A DNA stretch of 23,921 nt from contig CAZWVR010000030.1 in the NCBI GenBank assembly GCA_964637235.1, positions 1 to 23,921 of the forward strand, written 5' to 3'. Below, in pieces: positions 16,827 to 23,921 of the stretch. Positions within the stretch are counted from its first letter, which is position 1. Each line of letters begins with the position of its first letter. Under the pieces are notes generated by a model, which was given only the letters and a program-made list of their open reading frames with translations, did not search any database and had not been told where the DNA came from. The translations under genes and the position numbers were made by a program. This DNA is from CAZWVR01 sp964637235 (GTDB lineage: Bacteria; Bacteroidota; Bacteroidia; Bacteroidales; S143-33).

Positions 16827-19085
16827 ATGTCATATTTACAAGAACTCAATCCCCAACAACTACAAGCTGTTAAATATATCGACGGACCTTCTCTTATAAT
16901 CGCCGGTGCCGGCTCCGGTAAAACAAGAGTATTAACCTATAAAATCATATATCTAATAGAAAATGGATACAAGCCCGAAAATATCCTCGCACTCACATTC
17001 ACAAATAAAGCCGCCGATGAAATGAAACAACGTATCGCCAAACTAATACCTTTATACTATGTCAAAAAAATCTGGATGGGTACATTCCACTCCGTATTCG
17101 CAAAAATATTACGTATAGAAGCCCAAATCCTCGGATATTCCCATAACTTCACAATATTCGATACAGAAGATTCTAAAAAAGAAATTGACGATATTATTAA
17201 ACACCTAAACTTACCTACCGAAAATTATAAAGCTGATAAAATATTCTCCAGAATATCAAACCTAAAAAATAACCTATATACACCAGAAACTTATATAAAT
17301 ACACCGGAATTAACCCAATACGACAAAATTCACGGTATCCCTGACTTCCATAGAATCTTTACAATATACCAAAGCAGACTTAAAAAATACGACGCTATGG
17401 ATTTTGACGACCTATTGTTAAATACAAATATCCTTTTTAGAGACTATCCCGATATTTTGCGAAAATACCAAGATATTTTTAAATTCATATTAGTGGATGA
17501 ATATCAAGATACTAATTATGCTCAATATGTAATTATCAAAAAATTAGCTTCACGTGATAAAAAAATATCAGTAGTGGGCGACGACTCCCAAAGCATATAT
17601 AGTTTTAGAGGAGCAAGAATTGAAAATATTCTCCACTTCCATAAAGATTTTCCTCAGCTTAAAATATTTAAATTAGAAAGAAATTACCGTTCAACAAAAA
17701 ATATTGTAAATGCAGCTAATAGCCTTATCGAAAAAAATACAAAAAAAATCCCAAAAACTATATATACACAAAACTCACAAGGAGAAAAAATATACGTAGT
17801 AGAAGTCCCAAAAGATATTGACGAAAGCTATTTTGTAGCAAAAAAAATAAAACAATTGACACAAACTCAAAATTATTCATATGGGGATTTCGCAATAATG
17901 TACAGAACAAACGCCCAATCTCGCCTATTTGAAAAAGCTTTTAGGCAAAATAATATTCCATACAAAATTTTCGGCTCTATTTCCTTCTACCAGCGTAAAG
18001 AAATAAAAGATATTTTAGCATATTTAAGAATGGCTATTAACCCATATGATAATCAAGCATTTAAAAGAATTATAAATGTTCCCAAACGAGGCATAGGCAA
18101 AACTACCATTGATAAACTCACAAAAATAGCTATGCAAAATAACGCCTCCCTGTGGGAAGTCCTAACAAAAATTGATAAATATACATCCCTATTCCAAGCA
18201 AATACCCTCAAAAAACTCAATGACTTCCGAGAAATGATAGAACTATTCAGAGAAGAAGCTCCTAAAATGAACGCCTATCAATTCGTAGATTTTGTCCAAA
18301 ATAAATCAGGATTAAAAACATATTACGAACAAGAAAAATTCGAAAACCCTGAAAGATTAGAAAATTTACAAGAATTCCTCAACGACGTAAGCCAATTCAT
18401 ACAAGAAAATAATAATGCTAAAATAGACGAATTCATACAAACAATAGCGTTAAGAACCTCCGAAGACAAAGAAAATCCATCAGATACCAAATTTGTAAGT
18501 ATTATGACAATCCACGCTGCAAAAGGCTTAGAATTCAAAACTGTCTTTATTGTCGGAGTAGAAGAAGGTTTTATCCCTCTGATGAGTGCCCTATTCTCAT
18601 CTGCTGATATAGAAGAAGAACGAAGACTATTCTACGTTGCAATAACTCGCGCCAAAGAAAAATTATACATATTATACACTCGCGAAAGAATGAAATGGGG
18701 AAAAATACAAAAATCTACTCCAAGCCGTTTCCTCGACGAAATTGATAAAAAATACTTAACTGAAATATCTCCTTACGATCCTTTCGATTTTGAAAATAAC
18801 TATATAAATGATAATTTTGTTCCGAAAACTAACATAAATCCACCAGAAAAAAATAAATTTATAAAAATACAAAATAAAGAAACTAATACCTCCGAACAAA
18901 AATATTCAGAAAATAAAGAATACGGTATTTCGGTAGGTATGAAAGTTAAACATAAAAAATTCGGTATCGGTACTGTTATAGCATTGGAAGATACCGGTGC
19001 TAATGCAAAAGCAGAAGTAGATTTTATACATTTCGGAAAGAAAAAACTTTTGCTAAAATTCGCAAAATTAACACAAATAAAATAA
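16827..19085 (+). CDS. pcrA: UvrD/PcrA-type superfamily 1 DNA helicase
   Basis: A 3'-5' ATP-dependent DNA helicase of 752 residues. The SF1A motifs are all visible: AGAGSGKT (26-33), LTFTNKAADEM, Walker B DEYQDTN (224-230), DDSQSIYSFRGA, LERNYRST, HAAKGLEFKTVFI and EEERRLFYVAITRAKE. The extreme C-terminus (about 697-752) has GMKVKHKKFGIGTVI, the PcrA/UvrD Tudor-like tail that contacts RNA polymerase in known members. Roles inferred from the family are nucleotide-excision repair, transcription-coupled repair and removal of recombination intermediates. I cannot separate the PcrA and UvrD names by sequence alone. It is first in a plus-strand run, with 15 bases to the next gene. Confidence 0.95.
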   Translation: MSYLQELNPQQLQAVKYIDGPSLIIAGAGSGKTRVLTYKIIYLIENGYKPENILALTFTNKAADEMKQRIAKLIPLYYVKKIWMGTFHSVFAKILRIEAQILGYSHNFTIFDTEDSKKEIDDIIKHLNLPTENYKADKIFSRISNLKNNLYTPETYINTPELTQYDKIHGIPDFHRIFTIYQSRLKKYDAMDFDDLLLNTNILFRDYPDILRKYQDIFKFILVDEYQDTNYAQYVIIKKLASRDKKISVVGDDSQSIYSFRGARIENILHFHKDFPQLKIFKLERNYRSTKNIVNAANSLIEKNTKKIPKTIYTQNSQGEKIYVVEVPKDIDESYFVAKKIKQLTQTQNYSYGDFAIMYRTNAQSRLFEKAFRQNNIPYKIFGSISFYQRKEIKDILAYLRMAINPYDNQAFKRIINVPKRGIGKTTIDKLTKIAMQNNASLWEVLTKIDKYTSLFQANTLKKLNDFREMIELFREEAPKMNAYQFVDFVQNKSGLKTYYEQEKFENPERLENLQEFLNDVSQFIQENNNAKIDEFIQTIALRTSEDKENPSDTKFVSIMTIHAAKGLEFKTVFIVGVEEGFIPLMSALFSSADIEEERRLFYVAITRAKEKLYILYTRERMKWGKIQKSTPSRFLDEIDKKYLTEISPYDPFDFENNYINDNFVPKTNINPPEKNKFIKIQNKETNTSEQKYSENKEYGISVGMKVKHKKFGIGTVIALEDTGANAKAEVDFIHFGKKKLLLKFAKLTQIK

Positions 19086-19100
19086 CTAAAATCCTAAGCT

Positions 19101-19721
19101 ATGCAAGAAAATTTACTTGAATATAATACACAAAGAACTAAAATTGTCCTCTCTCAATACGGCAGAAATATCCAAAAATTAGTTGAATATGCTATGCAAA
19201 TAAAAGATAGAGAAAAACGAAATAAAGCTGCACGAGAAATCATTGAAGCTATGGCAATTATAAACCCAGAAATAAAAAAAATGGATAATTACGAAAAAAT
19301 TCTATGGGACCATTTAGCCATAATCTCAGACTACAAATTGGACGTAGATTACCCTTATCCAATTATAAAAAAAGAAAAAATAACAGATAAACCCGAGCCA
19401 GTCCCTTATGAACGACCTGAAATAAAATATAAAAACTACGGCCGTATCGTAGAAAAATTAATTGAAAAAGTTATAAACACAAATGACAAAACTATTAAAG
19501 AAGAACTTATTAAACTCATTGCAATTACTATGAAAAAAATACATATAGAATGGTTTAAAGAAGTTGTTCAAGATGAAGTGATTTTCAATCAATTATACGA
19601 AATGTCGCACGGTAAACTCAAAGTACCAGAAGGTTTTACTCTGCCTCATACAAATGAATTAAAAAACCTTATGAGAAATAATCCTCAAACCGGTGGACAA
19701 TATAAGAAAAAGAAACGATAA
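19101..19721 (+). CDS. DUF4290-family protein
   Basis: A 206-residue soluble protein beginning LLEYNTQRTKIVLSQYGRNI, which with MDNYEKILWDHLAIIS and VDYPYP identifies the DUF4290 family, conserved in Bacteroidota and of unknown function. It is predicted mainly helical and charged, with no signal peptide or membrane segment. The C-terminus is basic and ends KKKKR. It lies 15 bases after the helicase gene and 6 before the permease gene, so it is part of the same transcript. I do not assign a function. Confidence 0.85.
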   Translation: MQENLLEYNTQRTKIVLSQYGRNIQKLVEYAMQIKDREKRNKAAREIIEAMAIINPEIKKMDNYEKILWDHLAIISDYKLDVDYPYPIIKKEKITDKPEPVPYERPEIKYKNYGRIVEKLIEKVINTNDKTIKEELIKLIAITMKKIHIEWFKEVVQDEVIFNQLYEMSHGKLKVPEGFTLPHTNELKNLMRNNPQTGGQYKKKKR

Positions 19722-19727
19722 AGTTTT

Positions 19728-21317
19728 GTGCTAATAAAGCGTTTACATATTTTAATTCTAAAAAATTATTTGCTATTTTTTTTAGTCGCATTTACAGTTG
19801 CCGTCTTTGTCTTTTTAATGCAGTTTATATGGATGTATATATCCGACTTAGTCGGTAAAGGCCTCGATCTGAAAATTTTCGGTCAATTATTTTTTTACGC
19901 TTCTATTAGTATGGTGCCTCTGGCATTACCCGTATCAGTCCTACTATCCTCTATTATGACTTTCGGTAATTTTGGTGAGCATTTTGAGCTCACGGCTATG
20001 AAAGCTGCTGGTATATCCCTTTATAGAATTATAAAACCAGTGATGATTTTAAGCCTTATATTTACAATATTAGCCTTTGTTTTTGCAAATAATATAGTTC
20101 CTTATGCTAACCTACGCCTATATAGTTTAATTTTTGATATAAGACAAAAACATCCAGCACTTAATATTCAGGAAGGTATTTTTAATTACGATATAGACGG
20201 ATATGTCATTAAAGTGGATAAAAAAAATTATAATACCGGTATGATGTATGGCTTCCTTATATACGACCACGTTAATTATTTCGGAAATAGATTCGTTTTA
20301 ACCGCTGATTCCGGTAGAATATATATATCCTCAGATATGAATTATCTTGTCTTAGAACTTTTTAGTGGTTGTTCCTATGAGGAATTAGATGAAAAAACTC
20401 AAATACCTCAGGAAAGAAAATATCCATATCATCAAGATTTTTTTGATTTTCAACGTGTTATAATCCCATTAGAAGGATTCCATCTTAGAAAAACAGATAT
20501 AAGCTTTTTCAGACATAATTATAAAATGCTCAAAGTTAGTGCTTTAAAAATTAAAATAGACTCTTTAAAAGAACTGTATAATAAAAAATTAAACTTCTAT
20601 GCACGTATATTGCTACTTAACGATATATTAAAAAATCAAAGAAAATTGCGCTCTTATACCGACAGTGTCAATCTTTTAGATAAATTAAAAATATTAAACA
20701 ATATACCCCCAGATAGCTTAAAAATTATCTATAATTTAGATAGCGCTTTTAATGCACAAAATCTACATAATAGAAAAGAAATATTACATGCTGCTACCTC
20801 TTTTGCAAATACAGTCCTAACAAAACTAAATATATATTCTCAAGAAGCCAAAGCCCGAAAAAGTTGGCTTGCAACACATCAAATAACTTATCACGAACGT
20901 TTTGTATATGCCTTAGCTTGCTTGATATTCTTTTTCATAGGAGCGCCTCTGGGCTCAATTATTAGACGTTCCGGCTTCGGTATAGCTACAATCGTATCTA
21001 CACTCTTATTTCTGATGTTTTACAGTATCTTAATGGTAGGTGAAAGATTAGTAAAAGATGGAAATATACCTGCATATATCGGTATATGGCTTGCCCCCGC
21101 TATATTTATACCATTGGAAATCTTTATCTTTTACAAAGCTTACACAGACTCAGTGCTCATCAATTACGATATTTATATCGATCGCCTGAAAAAATTTATT
21201 GAAAAAATAACTCCTAAATATTTCAAAAGACAAAGAATACGAAAAGCAAGAGAAAAAATACGAAAAAAAAGAATATCTTTACGCCGTAAAAATAAGAAAA
21301 ATGAAAACAAAACTTAA
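19728..21317 (+). CDS. LptF/LptG-type (YjgP/YjgQ) lipopolysaccharide export permease
   Basis: An inner-membrane subunit of the LptBFG transporter that extracts LPS for delivery to the outer membrane. The 529 residues show the family plan: three N-terminal membrane helices (about 13-35, 50-75 and 100-122) with GNFGEHFELTAMKAAGIS between, a periplasmic beta-rich region (about 140-260), a charged helical insert (about 265-375), then three C-terminal helices starting at FFFIGAPLGSIIRRSG (401-416). The helical insert makes it longer than the roughly 360-residue enterobacterial proteins. The start is GTG at 19728, 6 bases after DUF4290. The C-terminus is a strongly basic tail whose last codons overlap the start of ribBA by 17 bases. 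Whether it is the F or G subunit is undecided; the second permease is not in the window. Confidence 0.92.
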   Translation: MLIKRLHILILKNYLLFFLVAFTVAVFVFLMQFIWMYISDLVGKGLDLKIFGQLFFYASISMVPLALPVSVLLSSIMTFGNFGEHFELTAMKAAGISLYRIIKPVMILSLIFTILAFVFANNIVPYANLRLYSLIFDIRQKHPALNIQEGIFNYDIDGYVIKVDKKNYNTGMMYGFLIYDHVNYFGNRFVLTADSGRIYISSDMNYLVLELFSGCSYEELDEKTQIPQERKYPYHQDFFDFQRVIIPLEGFHLRKTDISFFRHNYKMLKVSALKIKIDSLKELYNKKLNFYARILLLNDILKNQRKLRSYTDSVNLLDKLKILNNIPPDSLKIIYNLDSAFNAQNLHNRKEILHAATSFANTVLTKLNIYSQEAKARKSWLATHQITYHERFVYALACLIFFFIGAPLGSIIRRSGFGIATIVSTLLFLMFYSILMVGERLVKDGNIPAYIGIWLAPAIFIPLEIFIFYKAYTDSVLINYDIYIDRLKKFIEKITPKYFKRQRIRKAREKIRKKRISLRRKNKKNENKT

Positions 21318-22575
21318 TACAATACCCGAAGCTATAGAGGCTATACGAAAAGGTGAAATTATAATCGTAGTAGACGACGAAGATAGAGAAAACGAAGGCG
21401 ACTTCATTACAGCAGCTGAACTAATTACGCCAGAAAAGGTCAATTTTATGGCTAAATATGGACGTGGACTTATTTGCGTTGCACTCCCAGAAGAAAGATG
21501 CGAAGAACTCGATTTACAGCTTATGGTAGGGAAAAATACAGCTATGCACGGAACAGCATTTACTGTCTCAGTAGATCTACTCGGACACGGCACAACAACA
21601 GGTATCTCTGCATTTGATAGAGCCAAAACTATTAAAGCTCTTGTAGATCCCACTACAAAACCAGAAGATTTAGCCCGCCCCGGACACGTCTTCCCTCTAA
21701 AAGCAAACTCGCAAGGTGTTATCCGACGGGCTGGTCATACAGAAGCCGCAGTAGATCTTACTAAACTCGCAGGACTTACTCCCGGCGGTGCACTCGTAGA
21801 AATTATGAACGACGACGGATCTATGGCGCGCCTCCCTGACCTCCTAAAAGTCGCTGAAAAATTTAACCTAAAAATAATTACTATTAAAGACCTTATTGCT
21901 TACAGATTGCAATTCGATAGCCTCATTGAAATCGGAGAACGTGTCAGAATGCCCACTAAATACGGAGATTTTGACCTTATCCCTTTCCGCGAAAAAAAAA
22001 CTGGTATAGAACACTTAGCTCTCATAAAAGGTGAATGGAAACCTGACGAACCTATACTCGTTAGAGTTCATTCCTCCTGCGTCACCGGTGATATCCTCGG
22101 CTCCCTAAGATGTGATTGCGGCGAACAACTACACACTGCTATGACTATGATTGAAAAAGAAGGTAAAGGTGTATTGGTATATATGATGCAAGAAGGTAGA
22201 GGTATCGGATTATTTAACAAAATAAAAGCATATAAATTACAAGAACAAGGTTTAGACACAGTAGAAGCTAACTTAAAACTCGGTTTCCGCGACGATGAAC
22301 GTGATTACGGAGTGGGTGCTCAAATTCTGCGTAGTCTCGGTGTCAAAAAAATGAGACTAATGACTAATAACCCCGTAAAAAAAATCGCACTCCAAGGCTA
22401 TGGACTGGAAATTGTAGAAATTGTCCCCATTGAAGTCCCTCCAAATCCTTATAATGAATTCTATATGAAAACAAAAAAAGAAAAAATGGGACATATACTA
22501 AAAAAATATGAATACAAAGCCGAAACAAGCTACTTCTGTGCAAGTAAATATCCTAAATATCCCCATAAGCATTAA
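21301..22575 (+). CDS. ribBA: Bifunctional 3,4-dihydroxy-2-butanone 4-phosphate synthase / GTP cyclohydrolase II
   Basis: Supplies both starting branches of riboflavin synthesis. The N-terminal RibB half (about 1-205) shows DDEDRENEGDF (25-35), HGTAFTVSVD, RPGHVFPL and RAGHTEAAVDL. The RibA half (about 206-400) has the zinc site Cys260, Cys271 and Cys273 in HSSCVTGDILGSLRCDCG, then MMQEGRGIGL, DERDYGVGAQILRSLG and MTNNPVKK. All catalytic and zinc ligands for both activities seem present, so both are likely active. It has 424 residues, including a short tail of about 24 residues after the RibA core. ATG at 21301 lies inside the preceding permease gene (17-base overlap), pointing to co-transcription and probably coupled translation. 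No FMN riboswitch-like leader is possible because the upstream DNA is coding. Confidence 0.97.
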   Translation: MKTKLNTIPEAIEAIRKGEIIIVVDDEDRENEGDFITAAELITPEKVNFMAKYGRGLICVALPEERCEELDLQLMVGKNTAMHGTAFTVSVDLLGHGTTTGISAFDRAKTIKALVDPTTKPEDLARPGHVFPLKANSQGVIRRAGHTEAAVDLTKLAGLTPGGALVEIMNDDGSMARLPDLLKVAEKFNLKIITIKDLIAYRLQFDSLIEIGERVRMPTKYGDFDLIPFREKKTGIEHLALIKGEWKPDEPILVRVHSSCVTGDILGSLRCDCGEQLHTAMTMIEKEGKGVLVYMMQEGRGIGLFNKIKAYKLQEQGLDTVEANLKLGFRDDERDYGVGAQILRSLGVKKMRLMTNNPVKKIALQGYGLEIVEIVPIEVPPNPYNEFYMKTKKEKMGHILKKYEYKAETSYFCASKYPKYPHKH

Positions 22576-22583
22576 ACTTATTT

Positions 22584-23831
22584 ATGAAAATAGCTATTCT
22601 GAACAAATATTCAGACATTGGAGGCGCTGCTATTGCCTCTAAACGCCTTTATTATGCACTGAAAAAACAAAATATTGATACTAAATTTATTGTCCAAGCT
22701 GGTAAACACGCCGACATCATACTTGCTAACTCCTTTTTTAGACAAAAAAAAGATTATTTTCTTTATGCTATATCACGAGCTTTACTAATGCCTAAACTCA
22801 AAGACAAAAAAAATGTATTCTACTTTGACGACGCCCGATTCGGATACGATATTACAAAACTTAAACATCTTAAACAGGCTGATATTATACATCTGAATTG
22901 GATAAACTTTGGGTTTTTATCTCTCAAAAGTTTAAAAAAAATCATACAACTTAAAAAGCCAATTGTGTGGACTTTTCACGATATGTGGCCTCTTACTGGC
23001 GGCTGTTTCCATAGTCGTGGCTGCAATAAATATAAAACTCACTGCGACAAAGATTGCCCCTTTCTTAAAAATTCAAATCTTGCATACAAAATCTTTGAGC
23101 AAAAAAAACAAATATTCAAAGCAAAAAATCTATTCCCCATTGCAATTAGCTCCTGGATGAAAAAACTTATTGATAGCTCCCCCCTATTCTCTAATAAGGC
23201 ACAAATTATTGGCAATCCCATTGATACTGACTACTTTAAACCTATGAATAAAGAAAAAATACTAAAAGAACTGAACTTTGAAAAAAATAAATTCTACATA
23301 GCTTTTATTGCATTTAATGTCTCAAATCCTGCAAAAGGGGGGAAATATTTAATTAAAGCTCTAAAAATTATACAACAAGCAGATAATCAATTGTTTAAAA
23401 AAATAAAAATTATTGCAATTGGTAGAAAAAAACAAGAAAACTTCTTTCCAAAAGATTTTCCCATTCATTATACTGGTTATATCAATGATGAAATGCTTAT
23501 GAAAAAATATTATACAATTTCTGATGTCTTTATATTACCCTCATTAGAGGAAAATTTACCATTAGTGATACAAGAAGCTATGGCGCTACAAACGCCAGTA
23601 ATTGCATTCCCAGCAGGCGGAGTATCAGATATGGTAAAACATCTAAAAACAGGATATTTAGCAAAATATAAAGATGCCTCAGATTTAGCAAACGGTATTA
23701 TTTTTATGTTAAAAAACAAAGATAAAGCACAGCAAATAGCAAAAAATGCCAGAGAATACATTATCAAAAATTATTCGTATGATGTTATTGCTTCAAAAAT
23801 GATAAATTTTTATAAAAATATTTCACAATAA
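22584..23831 (+). CDS. Family 4 glycosyltransferase (GT-B fold)
   Basis: A 415-residue glycosyltransferase. The N-terminal half starts MKIAILNKYSDIGGAAIAS and contains the acceptor-side segment IIHLNWINFG, FHDMWPLTGGCFHSRGC and a cysteine cluster (GC, HC, DCP) typical of a group of GT4 enzymes. The C-terminal half has the nucleotide-sugar site LPSLEENLPLVIQEAMA with the E-x7-E pair, then PVIAFPAGGVSDMV. GT4 enzymes usually transfer a sugar with retention of configuration from UDP- or GDP-sugars to a polysaccharide or lipid carrier. The donor and acceptor cannot be told. It follows ribBA by 8 bases, and a cell-surface glycan role is likely given the LPS exporter nearby, but that is inference. 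Confidence 0.9.
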   Translation: MKIAILNKYSDIGGAAIASKRLYYALKKQNIDTKFIVQAGKHADIILANSFFRQKKDYFLYAISRALLMPKLKDKKNVFYFDDARFGYDITKLKHLKQADIIHLNWINFGFLSLKSLKKIIQLKKPIVWTFHDMWPLTGGCFHSRGCNKYKTHCDKDCPFLKNSNLAYKIFEQKKQIFKAKNLFPIAISSWMKKLIDSSPLFSNKAQIIGNPIDTDYFKPMNKEKILKELNFEKNKFYIAFIAFNVSNPAKGGKYLIKALKIIQQADNQLFKKIKIIAIGRKKQENFFPKDFPIHYTGYINDEMLMKKYYTISDVFILPSLEENLPLVIQEAMALQTPVIAFPAGGVSDMVKHLKTGYLAKYKDASDLANGIIFMLKNKDKAQQIAKNAREYIIKNYSYDVIASKMINFYKNISQ

Positions 23832-23845
23832 TTATAAAAAAATAT

Positions 23846-23921
23846 ATGAACAAAAAAGATATCTCACGCAAATTCAAAATCCGCAAACTCCGACCCACTG
23901 CGGTGCGCGAGATGGTAATGG
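23846..23921 (+). CDS. hemB: Start of a probable delta-aminolevulinic acid dehydratase (porphobilinogen synthase), cut by the window end
   Basis: An ATG at 23846-23848 opens a frame that runs to the window edge (25 complete codons visible). The residues KIRKLRPTAVREMVM resemble the N-terminal RxLR..A.R.MV segment of bacterial porphobilinogen synthases, which condense two 5-aminolevulinate molecules in haem synthesis. No active-site lysine or metal-binding region is in view, so this rests on about 15 residues. The gene lies 14 bases after the glycosyltransferase stop and would continue the same transcript. Confidence 0.55.
   Translation, partial: MNKKDISRKFKIRKLRPTAVREMVM

Noticed and set aside
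21279..21653. Open frame of 124 residues on the minus strand opposite the lptF/ribBA junction.
   Set aside because: The opposite strand encodes the conserved RibB active site. The Ser-rich translation is an antisense artefact.
1..23921. A CRISPR array, tRNA gene, insertion sequence, prophage, toxin-antitoxin pair or new defence system.
   Set aside because: I saw no regularly spaced repeats, cloverleaf, transposase or integrase motif or terminal inverted repeats. The genes are housekeeping and envelope functions in compact order, so I do not claim a new system here.

Overview
The window reads as a chromosomal segment of a low-GC member of the Bacteroidota. The evidence is a secreted protein with a type IX secretion (T9SS) C-terminal sorting domain, a DUF4290 protein (a family known from this phylum), several upstream regions carrying the Bacteroidetes -7 element TAnnTTTG, poor Shine-Dalgarno sites, and a strong A/T bias. 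A run of 10 Ns at 425-434 shows that this is a draft assembly, possibly metagenome-derived. I saw no tRNA, rRNA, CRISPR array, insertion sequence, prophage or defence island. Every intergenic stretch is shorter than 300 bases; the longest is 5664-5871.

Layout. (1) 1-1487, minus strand: rpe (ribulose-phosphate epimerase), then an XdhC-like molybdoenzyme maturation factor interrupted by the N gap, ending in a perfect hairpin terminator. (2) 1516-5663, plus strand: a futalosine-hydrolase-like nucleosidase (menaquinone route) and a 1130-residue secreted GH18 protein with CUB, lectin-like, PKD and T9SS modules. (3) 5664-5871: an intergenic region with an orphan promoter-like element followed by a strong hairpin terminator, so a possible small RNA. 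(4) 5872-7558, minus strand: a deoxyhypusine-synthase-like enzyme and an L,D-transpeptidase-like protein. (5) 7698-9968, plus strand: mitochondrial-type aconitase with its own promoter and terminator. (6) 10096-12200: nth and trkH, overlapping by 4 bases. (7) 12338-13420: an endonuclease/exonuclease/phosphatase-fold lipoprotein. (8) 13507-16755: a three-part membrane protein (nucleotide-transporter-like membrane domain, HEAT-like helical region, degenerate cyclic-nucleotide-binding-like end). (9) 16827-23921: a tight run of pcrA/uvrD-type helicase, DUF4290, LptF/LptG-type permease, ribBA, a family 4 glycosyltransferase, and the start of a gene that looks like hemB.

Most of this is core metabolism and envelope biology: pentose phosphate, TCA cycle, riboflavin, probably haem and menaquinone, base-excision repair, potassium uptake, LPS export and peptidoglycan modification. 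The least ordinary items are the transporter-HEAT-sensor fusion, the deoxyhypusine-synthase-like enzyme that keeps the catalytic lysine but has a rewritten GGG loop, the candidate short RNA at 5779-5850, and the evidence that the N gap hides essentially no missing sequence.
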